Below are positions 42,993-51,994 of a stretch of 53,919 nt of DNA, piece after piece. Source of the stretch: CAYVBE01 sp964448935. Lineage in GTDB: Bacteria > Planctomycetota > Brocadiia > SM23-32. Under the pieces are notes generated by a model that saw nothing but the letters and a program-made list of their open reading frames with translations, did not search any database and was not told where the DNA came from. The stretch spans positions 1-53,919 of the forward strand of contig CAYVBE010000004.1 in assembly GCA_964448935.1 (NCBI GenBank). Direction: 5' to 3'. Every line of letters begins with the position of its first letter. Positions within the stretch are counted from its first letter, which is position 1. The position numbers and the translations under genes were made by a program.

Positions 42993-43924
42993 CGGAAATG
43001 GCCCGCTTCGGTTATCTGGGCTGGCTGGACGGCTCCCTGCGGCACGGCTGCCGGGAGTTGCCCGACGCCTTTGTGCGGCGCCACCTGGACTACGTGCGGC
43101 ACTGCCAGAACCCGGACGGGGGCTTTCCGGGGCCGCAGGGGGACTCCGACCTCTATTACACCGAGTTCGCCCTGCGCGCGCTGAGCCTGGGAGAGGGGGC
43201 TGACGACAGGGAGAGCTGGCGGCGGGCGGCCGACTACCTGCGGAGCCTTGATCGGGCACCGGACGATATTGTGGAGTGCTTCTGCGTTCTGCACATGGCG
43301 GAAATGATGAGATGCAGAGGTGAATCGGTCGCTACGGTCAATGCGTATCCCAAAGGCGACGCGCCGGGCCTCTACGGGGCTTTCCTGGCCGCCCTCTGTC
43401 ACCAGCTTCTGGGCGAGGAGATGCCGGATATGGAAGCCACCGCGCGCGGGGTGCTTAACCGCCAGGGCGAGGACGGCGGTTTCCGCGACCGCGAGGCGGG
43501 CTGCTGCGCGGCGGGCGGGGTCAACCCCACCGCGGCCGCGATCGGGCTGCTTACTATGGCGGGCAGCCTTGATTCGCAGGCTGCGTCACGGGCGGCCGAT
43601 TTCATCACGGGCCTGCAGGCGGAGGACGGAGGTTTCCTGGCCCACGCCGACGCGCCGGGCTCGGACCTCATGTCCACGTTCACCGGACTGGTGAGCCTGC
43701 AGACGCTGGGCGCGCTGCGGAAGGCGCGGCTGTCGGACGCCGGGCGCTATGCACAATCGCTGTCCGAGCCGGAGGGTGGTTTCCGGGGGGTGCGGGCGGC
43801 CACGGCTCCGGATGTCGAGTACACGTTCTATGGCCTGGGCACGCTGTCGCTTCTGGCGCTCGCGGTTGCGGGGCGGCGGTCCTGCGCCTGCTCATGCCGA
43901 GGGGAGGGAACCTGCTGTGAATGA
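42989..43924 (+). CDS. Prenyltransferase-beta-like repeat protein with Cys tail
   Basis: A 311-residue alpha/alpha-barrel protein of the prenyltransferase/squalene-oxidase repeat family, in style close to the beta subunit of eukaryotic Rab geranylgeranyl transferase (HCQNPDGGFPG, GDSDLYYTEFALRAL, GVNPTAAAIGLL). In those enzymes zinc is held by Asp, Cys and a late His; here the late position is Y278 (DVEYTFYGLG), so that site is probably altered. The C-terminus carries C299, C301, C303, C309 and C310 (RRSCACSCRGEGTCCE). GTG 42989 makes a GTGA overlap with the preceding gene and has TGGAG upstream; ATG 42998 is the alternative. It may be a second cyclase or a prenyl carrier. Function unknown. 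Confidence 0.75.
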   Translation: MTEMARFGYLGWLDGSLRHGCRELPDAFVRRHLDYVRHCQNPDGGFPGPQGDSDLYYTEFALRALSLGEGADDRESWRRAADYLRSLDRAPDDIVECFCVLHMAEMMRCRGESVATVNAYPKGDAPGLYGAFLAALCHQLLGEEMPDMEATARGVLNRQGEDGGFRDREAGCCAAGGVNPTAAAIGLLTMAGSLDSQAASRAADFITGLQAEDGGFLAHADAPGSDLMSTFTGLVSLQTLGALRKARLSDAGRYAQSLSEPEGGFRGVRAATAPDVEYTFYGLGTLSLLALAVAGRRSCACSCRGEGTCCE

Positions 43925-44627
43925 ATCGGGAAGTGAAGGGCGGGCGGACCGGCGGCTCGTGGTGGAGCACGTGCGGAAGGAGTACTCCTCGCCGGGCGGG
44001 ACGCTGGAGGTGCTGAGGGACGTTTCGCTGGAAGCCTCCCCCGGTGAATCGGTGGCCGTGGTCGGCCCGTCGGGCTCGGGCAAGAGCACCCTGCTGAACA
44101 TCATCGGGTCCCTGGACAAACCGACCGGCGGCAGCGTCACTCTGGCGGGCGAGGAAGTCACGGAGCTGGAAGGCGACCGGCTTTCCCAGTTCAGGAGCAG
44201 CAGCGTGGGATTCGTATTCCAGGACCATCACCTTCTGCCGCAGTGTACCGCCCTGGAGAACGTAACACTGCCTGCCGTGGCCGCAGGTAAGCCGGAGGAA
44301 GGCACCCGGCGGGCGCAGGAACTGCTGGAGAGCGTGGGCCTGGCCGAACGCATTGACTACCTGCCGGCGCACCTGTCCGGTGGCGAGCGCCAGCGGGTAG
44401 CCATAGCCCGGGCCATGGTCAACGAGCCGCCCCTGCTGCTGTGCGACGAGCCGACCGGTAACGTGGACAAAGAGACCGGCGACCGGCTGGGTGACCTGTT
44501 TCTGGAACTGGCAGATGAGCATGAAGTTATGCTGATCGTCGTGACGCACGATCTGGAGTTCGCACGGAGATTCGGACGCACGGTGCAACTGCTCGACGGC
44601 CGTCTCGAGCCCGCTCGGGACGCCTGA
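43917..44627 (+). CDS. ABC transporter ATPase (LolD/MacB type)
   Basis: A 236-residue ATP-binding subunit. Walker A is GPSGSGKST, the Q-loop FVFQDHHLLPQ, the signature LSGGERQRVAIARA, Walker B LLLCDEPTGNVD and the H-loop VVTHDLE. The LolD/MacB type works with FtsX-like permeases to lift lipids or small molecules from the inner membrane. GTG 43917 is used with GGGGAGGG upstream and overlaps the preceding gene by 8 bases, so it is translationally coupled to the isoprenoid genes. The permease follows after 29 bases. Export of the operon's product is the natural inference. Confidence 0.9.
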   Translation: MNESGSEGRADRRLVVEHVRKEYSSPGGTLEVLRDVSLEASPGESVAVVGPSGSGKSTLLNIIGSLDKPTGGSVTLAGEEVTELEGDRLSQFRSSSVGFVFQDHHLLPQCTALENVTLPAVAAGKPEEGTRRAQELLESVGLAERIDYLPAHLSGGERQRVAIARAMVNEPPLLLCDEPTGNVDKETGDRLGDLFLELADEHEVMLIVVTHDLEFARRFGRTVQLLDGRLEPARDA

Positions 44628-44656
44628 CGGTCGCGTAACCGCTCCTTCATCGGTCC

Positions 44657-47600
44657 ATGGGAATGACAGACTGGACGCTGATCAAAGACAGCGCGCGCCA
44701 CTACTGGCGGTCCAACATGGCCGTCGCGCTGGGCGTTGCGGTGGCGGTGGCGGTGCTGGTGGGCTCGCTGCTGGTGGGCGACTCGGTGCGCGGCAGCCTG
44801 CGGAACCTGGCCCTGGACCGGCTGGGCGAGGTGGACCACGTGCTGGTCGGCCCCCGATTCTTCCGGGAGGAGTTGGCGGAGGAGTTGGGAAGGCTCGAAG
44901 GTACGGAGAGCGTTGTGCCCGCCCTGATCGTGCAGGCCAGCGCCCGCAATCCCGGCTCGGACGTCGTTGTGCCACGGGTGGACCTGATCGGGGTGAGGGA
45001 CGAGTTCTGGAAGCTCCACGACGGCCCGGAAGCCGAACTCGGAGGCCGGAGCGTCTCGGTCAATCGGATACTCGCCGACGACGCCGACATCTCGGTCGGA
45101 GACTCCTTGATACTCAGCGTCGGCCGGCAGGGCGCTGCGCCCCGCGAGAGCGCCTTCGGCCGACGGGGCCTGGGGCACACCGTCGCCAGCGTGCGTGTGA
45201 CCGTTGATAGCATCCTGCCCGCCGAGGGCGCCGGCAAGTTCACCCTCCGGAACGACGAGCCCACCCCGAGGTCGGTGTTCGTGGACCTCGACTGGCTGCA
45301 GTCTCAACTGGACCAGGACGGTCGCGTCAGCGCGCTGCTGATCGCCGGCGGGGGCGGAGAATCCCTTCGCGAGGCACTCAAGAAACACGCGACACCGGCC
45401 GATTACGGGCTGCGCCTTGTGCGCGTGCCGGAATATGGCTACCTGTCGCTGGAGAGCGAGGAACTTGTGCTGTCGCCGCGCATCGTCGCCGCGGCGCAGG
45501 CCGAATCGGCGCAGGAGGAGCCGACCTCCATCTACCTGGCTAACTCGATCCGACCGGTTGGGGACGCGGACCGCGAGGTGCCATATTCGGTGGTTGTGGG
45601 CCTGGACCCCGGTGCCGCTCCGCCCCTCGGCCCGTTGCCCATGCAGAACGTGGACGAACCGCCGGGACTCGGCCCAGACGACATCCTGCTGAACCGGTGG
45701 ACCGTTGAGCGGCTGGACGCAGGGGTCGGGCAGAAAGTGGAACTGAGTTATTACCAATGGTCCCGGGCCGAGGGGCTGAAGACCGCCGTGAAGGAGTTCC
45801 GCGTCGCCGGGGTCGTGGCCATGGAGGGGCGCGCGCTGGACCGTAAGCTGGTGCCCGAATACGAAGGGATCACGGACGCCGAGACCATCGGCGACTGGGA
45901 CCCGCCGTTTCCGATCGAGTACGACCGGATCGGTCCGGAGGACGACGATTACTGGGCGAAGCACCGCACGGCGCCGAAGGCCTTCGTGGCGCCGTCCGTC
46001 GCGCGGGAGTTCTGGACGGGCTCGGCCGAGGGCGGGGAAGGGTGGGTCACGTCGGTCCGCCTGGCGCCGGAGAACGGTGACCTTGCGGCGGCCGAACAGA
46101 GTTTCGCCGACGGCCTGATGGAGCGTTTGCCGCCGCGGGAGTACGGGCTCCGCATCCTGCCGGTCAAAACCCGGGCGCTCGAGGCCGCGCAAGGCTCCAC
46201 GGACTTCCGGATGCTGTTCGTCTCTCTGAGCATGTTCCTCATCGCGGCCGCGGCGGCGCTGGTGGGGCTGATGCTGCGGTTGACCATCCAGCGGCGTTCG
46301 GGTCAGTTCGGAATACTGGAGGCGGTCGGGTTCGATTCCTCCCGCGCGTCCCGCATCCTGCTGGGCGAGGCGTTCCTGGTCTCGCTGGCGGGCGCGCTGG
46401 TCGGGGCTCCGCTGGGGATCGGATACGCGAAGGCCATCATCTGGGGCCTGCAGACCCGCTGGCAGGGCGTCATGGGCGAGTTCCCCCTCTCGCTCCACGT
46501 GACAGCCGTGAGCGTGATCGGCGGCGCCGTGGGCGGCCTGGTGGTCGCACTGGTGGCGATCTGGTGGGCTTTGCGCATGTTGAGAAAGACGCCCGCTCTG
46601 GACCTGCTGACCGGCTGGAGGGCACTCGCGGCGAAGGCCAACGAAGCTGTCGCCGACCGCGCCAGATGGATCGGCATCGGCGCGCTCGTGCTGGCGGGCG
46701 CGCTGCTGGTGGCCTCCGGCGTGTTCGGATTGTTTTCGACCACGGCCGCCTTCTTCGGCGGGGGGACGGCGCTGCTGATTGGCATTCTCAGCCTGCTGCT
46801 GGCCTTCCTGGCGCGGCCCCGGCCGCGGGCACGCCGCGCTCCCTCGCTGCTGACGCTGGCCTGGCGTGGCGGGGCGGAGAACTGGCTGCGCAGCCTGCTG
46901 ACGATCGCCGTGCTGGCCTGCGCCAGCTTCATCATCGTCACCGTGGCCGCCAACCGGCGGGACACGGGCCGGGTGAACACGCGGCGGAAGGACTCCGGCG
47001 CGGGCGGGTTCAACCTCGTGGCGCGGTCGGCCCTGCCCATCTACCAGGACCTCAGCACCGATGAGGGGCGACGCGAACTCGGATTTCAGGAGGAAGAATC
47101 GCGCCTGCTGGCGGACTGCACCATCCTGTCCCTGCGCGTCAGCGAGGGCGACGATATCAGTTGCCTCAACCTGCAGATGCCCACCACGCCGCGCGTGGTC
47201 GGCGTGCCTGAGCGTCTGATCGAGCGCGGCCGTTTCACGTTTTCCAGCCTGCTGTGGGAGCCGGAAGACGGCGACAATCCGTGGCGTTTGCTCATGGAGG
47301 ACGAGGACGGTGCAGTCCCGGCGTTCGCCGACGCCGCCAGCGCGCAGTGGATCCTGAAAGTCGGCCTCGGCGACGTGGTGGAGGTGCCCGGGCGAGACGG
47401 CCAGGGCGTTGAGCTCCGTCTGGTCGGGCTCCTGCAGCAGTGTATCTTCGCCAGCGAAATCCTGGTGTCGGAGCAGCAGTTCGAGTCCCGCATTGCAGCG
47501 GACGCCGGGTATCGCTACTTCCTGATCCGCACGCCGCCGGACAAGCAGCAGGGCGTCGCCGACGCATTGCGGGGAAACCTGGGGAAGATCGGCCTGGACG

Positions 47601-47967
47601 TCGCGCCGACCACCCGCGTGCTGGCACGGTACGCGCGGGTGCAGGACACGTATCTGGGCACCTTCGCCACGCTGGGTGGTCTGGGGCTTCTGCTGGGCAC
47701 GCTGGGCATCGTGACGGTGCTTCTGCGGGGTGTCGTGGAACGTCGCGGGGAGCTGGCGCTGCTGCTGGCCCTCGGCTTCGGGATGCGCCGCGTGGTGGGA
47801 TTGGTTATAATGGAAAATGGAGTGTTGCTGGTGGCCGGTCTTCTGAGCGGAACGGTGGCCGCGCTCGTGGCAGTGGCCCCGCACCTGGCGTCGGGCTCGG
47901 CGCAGGTGCGCTGGGGCTCACTTGTTGCCACGTTGGCGGCCTGCTTTGTCATCGGGCTGGTGAGTTG
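44657..47967 (+). CDS. FtsX-type ABC permease (3' end lost in gap)
   Basis: At least 1103 residues, cut by the 100-N gap. An N-terminal membrane segment (about 20-43) precedes a large extracytoplasmic domain. FtsX-like membrane blocks follow at about residues 515-655 and, after a second soluble domain, at about 1005-1103 (LGGLGLLLGTLGIVTVLLRGVV, RRGELALLLALGFG). This doubled form is typical of large MacB/LolC-like permeases. It begins after a weak site; ATG 44663 is also possible. Only the last membrane segment seems to be missing. It is the partner of the ATPase upstream. Confidence 0.85.
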
Positions 47968-48067
47968 NNNNNNNNNNNNNNNNNNNNNNNNNNNNNNNNN
48001 NNNNNNNNNNNNNNNNNNNNNNNNNNNNNNNNNNNNNNNNNNNNNNNNNNNNNNNNNNNNNNNNNNN
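47968..48067. other. Scaffold gap, 100 N
   Basis: Exactly 100 N, a common placeholder for unknown gap length. It removes the 3' end of the permease gene and the 5' end of the propeller gene. The two sides may not be truly adjacent. Confidence 0.98.
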
Positions 48068-48068
48068 G

Positions 48069-49073
48069 TCGGACCTGCCTGCCGGGCTCGAGCTTTTGTG
48101 GACCTATGAGACCGAATCGTCCATTCGGTCCACGGCGGCGATCGTGGATGGCGCGGTCTACGTGGGGACCGACGATATGGAGTTACTTTCCCTCGATCTG
48201 GACACGGGCAAACTCCGGTGGCGCTATGAGATGGAGGGCGCCGTGGAGGCGTCGCCCGGCGTCCGGGGAGGGCGCGTGTACCTGGGTGACAATTACGGCT
48301 TCTTCCATGCCGTGGACGCGGAGTCCGGCGCGGGCCTGTGGAAGCACGAGACCTACGACAAGATCATATCGTCCGCCAACTTCATCGAGGATTCGGTGCT
48401 GTTCGGCTCCTATGACGGCGCGCTGTATTGCCTGGACCGGAAAACGGGCGAGCAGAGGTGGAATTACGAGATTTCCGCGCCGGTGCACTGCAGCCCGTGC
48501 CTGGCCGACGGCAACTCCTTCATCGCCGGTTGCGACGGGATGCTGCACGTGGTGGATGTGGATTCCGGCGAGCAGGCGCGCGGGGTGGATGCCGGCGCGC
48601 GCGTTGCCGCCTCCCCGGCCTATGACGGCAAATACGTCTTCCTGGCAACCTTCGAGGGCGATATGACGGCCATTGACCCCGAGATGGGCGAGACGGTGTG
48701 GCGCGTCAGCCCGGGCGAGAGCGGAGGGATTACGTACTCCTCTCCCGCGGTGTCGGGCGATACCGTTGTCTTCGGCGGCGGGGGCGGCGTGGTGCGCGGC
48801 CTTGCCAGCGAAACGGGAGATGAGAAGTGGCAATACCGGACTCGCGCGGAGGTGGACGGGTCGCCCGTCATCGTGGGCGACCGGGTCTTTGTCGGCAGCG
48901 GCGACGGAAACCTTTACGCATTCGACCTGGCGAGCGGTAAGAAACTCTGGACCTTCGAGGCGGGCGCCGAGATCGTCGCCTCGCCGGCCGTCGGCCAGAA
49001 CAGGCTGATCATCGGCACCCTGGACGGCGCCCTGTACTGCTTCGGCGCGAAGCAACCAAAAGACAAGAACTAA
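48069..49073 (+). CDS. PQQ-like beta-propeller protein (5' end lost in gap)
   Basis: The coding frame runs in from the gap (SDLPAGLELLWTYETESS...), so no start is visible; the TTG at 48096 is inside the protein. The remaining 334 residues carry about eight repeats of the PQQ-propeller type (AIVDGAVYVGTDDMELLSLD, LDRKTGEQRWNYE, LASETGDEKWQYR, FDLASGKKLWTFEAG). Such repeats resemble BamB-like propellers and quinoprotein domains; no PQQ ligands can be confirmed. A signal peptide is presumably lost in the gap. The next propeller gene starts 21 bases on. Confidence 0.85.
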   Translation, partial: SDLPAGLELLWTYETESSIRSTAAIVDGAVYVGTDDMELLSLDLDTGKLRWRYEMEGAVEASPGVRGGRVYLGDNYGFFHAVDAESGAGLWKHETYDKIISSANFIEDSVLFGSYDGALYCLDRKTGEQRWNYEISAPVHCSPCLADGNSFIAGCDGMLHVVDVDSGEQARGVDAGARVAASPAYDGKYVFLATFEGDMTAIDPEMGETVWRVSPGESGGITYSSPAVSGDTVVFGGGGGVVRGLASETGDEKWQYRTRAEVDGSPVIVGDRVFVGSGDGNLYAFDLASGKKLWTFEAGAEIVASPAVGQNRLIIGTLDGALYCFGAKQPKDKN

Positions 49074-49094
49074 CCCCTGTCCGCACCTCATCCC

Positions 49095-50498
49095 ATGAAG
49101 AATAGAATGGCCATTATAGCAGCGCCGCTGGCCCTGGCGGCCGCCTGCAGCGTTGCTCTGGCAATCTGGCTGGCAACGGCGCGGGCGCCCGATATCCAGA
49201 AGCGTGTGCCCGGTCAGACCGGCGAAGTCGCCGGGCTGGAGCGGGTCACCACGACGGGTGAGAAGAACACGGGCACGCTCATCGTGGGAGAGGGCGAGCC
49301 CGTTGAGGATGCCGGGCTCTGGCCCGAATTCCGCGGCCCCGACGGGACGAACATTGCTCGCGACGCGAAGGGGCTGGCCCGAGACTGGGCCGACAGCGAG
49401 CCGAAGACGCTGTGGGAGATATCCGTCGGCGAGGGGCACGCGGGCGCTGCCATGCACAACGGGCGCGTCTATCTGGTGGACTACGACCGGGAGAAGGAGG
49501 AAGATGCCATCCGCTGCCTCTCCCCGGAGGACGGCTCGGAGATCTGGCGCTACACCTATTCGGTCAAGATCAAGCGCAACCACGGGATGTCCCGGACGGT
49601 GCCGGCGGTCAACGACGACTACCTGGTTTCCATCGGGCCGAAGTGTGACGTCCGCTGTCTGGATGCGAAGACCGGTGAGTTGGTATGGAAGATGGACCTG
49701 GTGGAGCAGTTCGGCACCACCGTGCCGCCCTGGTACGCCGGGCAGTGCCCCATAATCGAGGGCGACCGCGTGATACTCGCCCCGGGCGGCGACCCCCTGA
49801 TGATGGCCGTCGAACTGGCGACAGGCGAGATCGTGTGGCGCACCCAAAACCCCGGCAACTGGGGAATGACTCACTCTTCGATCGTGGGCATGGACTACAA
49901 CGGCAGCCGCCAGTATGTTTACTGCACGACCAGGGGCGTGGTGGGCGTCTCGGCCGAGGACGGGGAGCTGCTCTGGACCAAGCCGGACTGGAAAATCGCC
50001 ATCGCCAACGTACCCACGCCGATCGTGGTGGGGGACGACCGGATATTCTTCTCCGGCGGCTACAAGAGCGGCTGCCTCATGGTGCGGCTGAAGGGTGAGG
50101 GCACCGAGATCGAGACCGAGGAGGTTTTTCGGCTGGATTTCAAGGTCTTCGGCGCCGAGCAGCAGACACCCATCCTCTACAAGGACCACATTTACGGCGT
50201 CATACCGTCCGGCGAACTGGCCTGCCTGGACCTGGAAGGCAACCGGCTGTGGACCAGCGGCAAGGCCACGCGCTTCGGGCTGGGACCCTACGTGCTGGCC
50301 AACGGGCTTATTTTCGTCCTTCACGACATGAAGGGCACTTTGCACGTCGTCGAGGCCACGCCGGAGGAATATCGGGAGCTGGCCTCGGCGCAGGTGTTGG
50401 AAGGGCACGATGCGTGGGGGCCGATGGCGATGGCGGCCGGCCGCCTGCTGCTGCGCAGCCTTACCAAGATGGTCTGTCTGCAAGTGCCCCACGGGTAA
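49095..50498 (+). CDS. Membrane-anchored PQQ-like propeller protein
   Basis: A 467-residue protein. Residues 5-26 form one hydrophobic anchor (MAIIAAPLALAAACSVALAI), so the rest is outside the cytoplasm. After a linker, WPEFRGPDGTNIARDA opens a beta-propeller with repeats such as IRCLSPEDGSEIWRY, VRCLDAKTGELVWKMD and AVELATGEIVWRTQNP, of the kind common in planctomycete-type genomes. No catalytic residues are visible. A Shine-Dalgarno is not obvious. It follows another propeller gene closely, so they may form one extracytoplasmic complex. Its function, such as scaffold or electron carrier holder, is open. Confidence 0.85.
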   Translation: MKNRMAIIAAPLALAAACSVALAIWLATARAPDIQKRVPGQTGEVAGLERVTTTGEKNTGTLIVGEGEPVEDAGLWPEFRGPDGTNIARDAKGLARDWADSEPKTLWEISVGEGHAGAAMHNGRVYLVDYDREKEEDAIRCLSPEDGSEIWRYTYSVKIKRNHGMSRTVPAVNDDYLVSIGPKCDVRCLDAKTGELVWKMDLVEQFGTTVPPWYAGQCPIIEGDRVILAPGGDPLMMAVELATGEIVWRTQNPGNWGMTHSSIVGMDYNGSRQYVYCTTRGVVGVSAEDGELLWTKPDWKIAIANVPTPIVVGDDRIFFSGGYKSGCLMVRLKGEGTEIETEEVFRLDFKVFGAEQQTPILYKDHIYGVIPSGELACLDLEGNRLWTSGKATRFGLGPYVLANGLIFVLHDMKGTLHVVEATPEEYRELASAQVLEGHDAWGPMAMAAGRLLLRSLTKMVCLQVPHG

Positions 50499-50549
50499 AC
50501 GGTTAGAAATTGAATATCGGAGAACGGCCGCGGCTCTGAGTTGCGGCAA

Positions 50550-50579
50550 TTCAGGTCTGTGCTTTACACTGTATACAGT
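50550..50579 (+). promoter_or_regulatory. Promoter with a 12-base palindrome over the -10
   Basis: TTCAGG (50550-50555), 16 bases, TATACA (50572-50577) is a modest promoter. ACTGTATACAGT (50568-50579) is a perfect 12-base palindrome covering the -10, a typical repressor operator position. It lies 55 bases before the NHL lipoprotein ATG, so it may control the electron-transfer genes. It is too short for a LexA box. Confidence 0.4.
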
Positions 50580-50634
50580 ATCATTGCAAGGGTTTTGCCC
50601 GCACGGCGGTGAATCGCGGGTTGTGGAGCGTGAC

Positions 50635-51657
50635 ATGGCAGCGGAGAGCAATCACAAGTTCCGGCCGGCTGCATGGCGGTGGGGCGCGTTGTGCCTGGCC
50701 GCACTGGTGGCGGGCCCAATGTGCGGCTGTAAGCCGAAGGAGCCCCCGGCGGAAAACCCCTGGGTGAGCCCCAGGCAGGCGCAGAAGAACCTGCCCGCCT
50801 GCCCCGAAGGCGGCACTGAACTGACCTATCGGCTTCAGGATACCGTGCGGACTGGTCTGAGCGGATTGCGTGGTGTGGCGTTCGGGCCGAACGGCAGGCT
50901 GTACGCGGCCGGCGAGGGCGGTGTCAAAGTGATGCAGCCGGGTGGGGAACTTCTGGCGGAATGGGCGACGCCGGCGCCGGCCACCTGCGTGGCCGTCGGA
51001 GAGGACGGGAAGGTCTACGTCGGGCTCAAAACGGCAGTGGTCATCTACGACGAGAGCGGAGAAGAGACCGACCGGTGGGACTACGAGGGCAAGGGCGGCG
51101 GGAGATTCAGCTACGTGAAGGGCATCGCCGTTGCCGGCGTCAACGTGTTCGTGGCCGACGCGGGCAACCGCTGCGTGCACCGGTTCGCGGCGGACGGCGA
51201 CTTCATCTGGGCGATCGGCGAGCGGGAACCCGACGGAGGGAACCCCGGCATCATCTGCCCCAGCCCGTACCTGGACTGCGTGGTGGGCGCGGATGACCGG
51301 CTGCACGTTACCAACCCCGGGCGCCTGCGGGTGGAGACCTACGATTTCAGCGGCGATCTGATCGGGTTTTGGGGCCAGTCGGGGCTGAAGCCGCGGCAGT
51401 TCATCGGCTGCTGCAACCCCACGAACGTGGCGCTGCTGCCGGACGGACGTTTCGTGACCGGGGAGAAGGAGACGCCGCGCGTGAAGGTGTACAGCGCCGA
51501 GGGCGAATTGTTGAGCTGCCTGGGACCGGAGAACTTCTCTCCCGAGGATGCCAGTCTGGACCTGGCGACGGACCCGGACGGGCGCATCTACGTGGCGGAC
51601 CCGGGTCGCAATGAGATTCTGGTATTTGCACGGGCGGATGGTGAAACCAATGAATAG
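50635..51657 (+). CDS. NHL-type beta-propeller lipoprotein
   Basis: A 340-residue exported protein. The N-terminus has a hydrophobic signal and a lipobox-like PMCGC (lipid Cys probably C32). The rest is an NHL/six-bladed propeller with repeats of the form LRGVAFGPNGRLYAAGEGGV, VKGIAVAGVNVFVADAGNRCVHRF and LATDPDGRIYVADPGRNEILVF. NHL propellers bind proteins or small molecules. The ATG at 50635 follows TGGAG; the frame is open upstream but lacks a signal. It is followed by four iron-sulfur protein genes, suggesting a docking or sensing part of the same extracytoplasmic redox system. Confidence 0.8.
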   Translation: MAAESNHKFRPAAWRWGALCLAALVAGPMCGCKPKEPPAENPWVSPRQAQKNLPACPEGGTELTYRLQDTVRTGLSGLRGVAFGPNGRLYAAGEGGVKVMQPGGELLAEWATPAPATCVAVGEDGKVYVGLKTAVVIYDESGEETDRWDYEGKGGGRFSYVKGIAVAGVNVFVADAGNRCVHRFAADGDFIWAIGEREPDGGNPGIICPSPYLDCVVGADDRLHVTNPGRLRVETYDFSGDLIGFWGQSGLKPRQFIGCCNPTNVALLPDGRFVTGEKETPRVKVYSAEGELLSCLGPENFSPEDASLDLATDPDGRIYVADPGRNEILVFARADGETNE

Positions 51658-51676
51658 AAGCTCGGAGGTTGGCGAA

Positions 51677-51994
51677 ATGGAAGAGCGCTCACGGGCTGCC
51701 GCAGGGGACGACGACGTCTCCAGGCGCGAGTTGCTGCGCGGTGCGGGCCGGGTCGGAGTGCTGGGCGTGCTGATCGGGTTCGTCGCACACGCCGGCTGGC
51801 GTGCCGGCAGACACGGGCGCGTCTTCCGGGCCGGCGGGCCCGACCCGATCTGCGCGGGATGTCGGGAACTGAACAGGTGCGCCTTGCCGCAGGCCGAAAG
51901 CGTTCGTCGGGCGCTCTCAGAAGCTGACCGGACACACGCTGACGAGGCAACCACCCGGATTGATTGCCCTTACGACGGACGGAACAATGGCTGA
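51677..51994 (+). CDS. Small Tat-exported four-cysteine protein
   Basis: A 105-residue protein. A twin-arginine motif SRRELL (15-20) precedes a hydrophobic segment (24-38), so export by Tat or a Tat anchor is likely. The mature part has only four cysteines, C59-x2-C62-x5-C68 and C97 (ICAGCRELNRCAL, DCPYD), enough for one metal or Fe-S site. ATG 51677 is preferred because CGGAGG lies 8 bases upstream; ATG 51650 would give nine extra residues. Its 3' end overlaps the polyferredoxin start by 8 bases. The family is unknown. It could be an electron carrier or maturation factor for its neighbours. Confidence 0.7.
   Translation: MEERSRAAAGDDDVSRRELLRGAGRVGVLGVLIGFVAHAGWRAGRHGRVFRAGGPDPICAGCRELNRCALPQAESVRRALSEADRTHADEATTRIDCPYDGRNNG

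Noticed and set aside
44357..47884. A very long minus-strand open frame opposite the permease
   Set aside because: Its translation is Arg/Gln/His-rich with no motif, while the plus strand encodes a clear FtsX-type permease.
50568..50579. ACTGTATACAGT as a LexA box
   Set aside because: LexA boxes of the CTGT-N8-ACAG type need eight bases between half-sites; here there are two. No SOS gene is adjacent.
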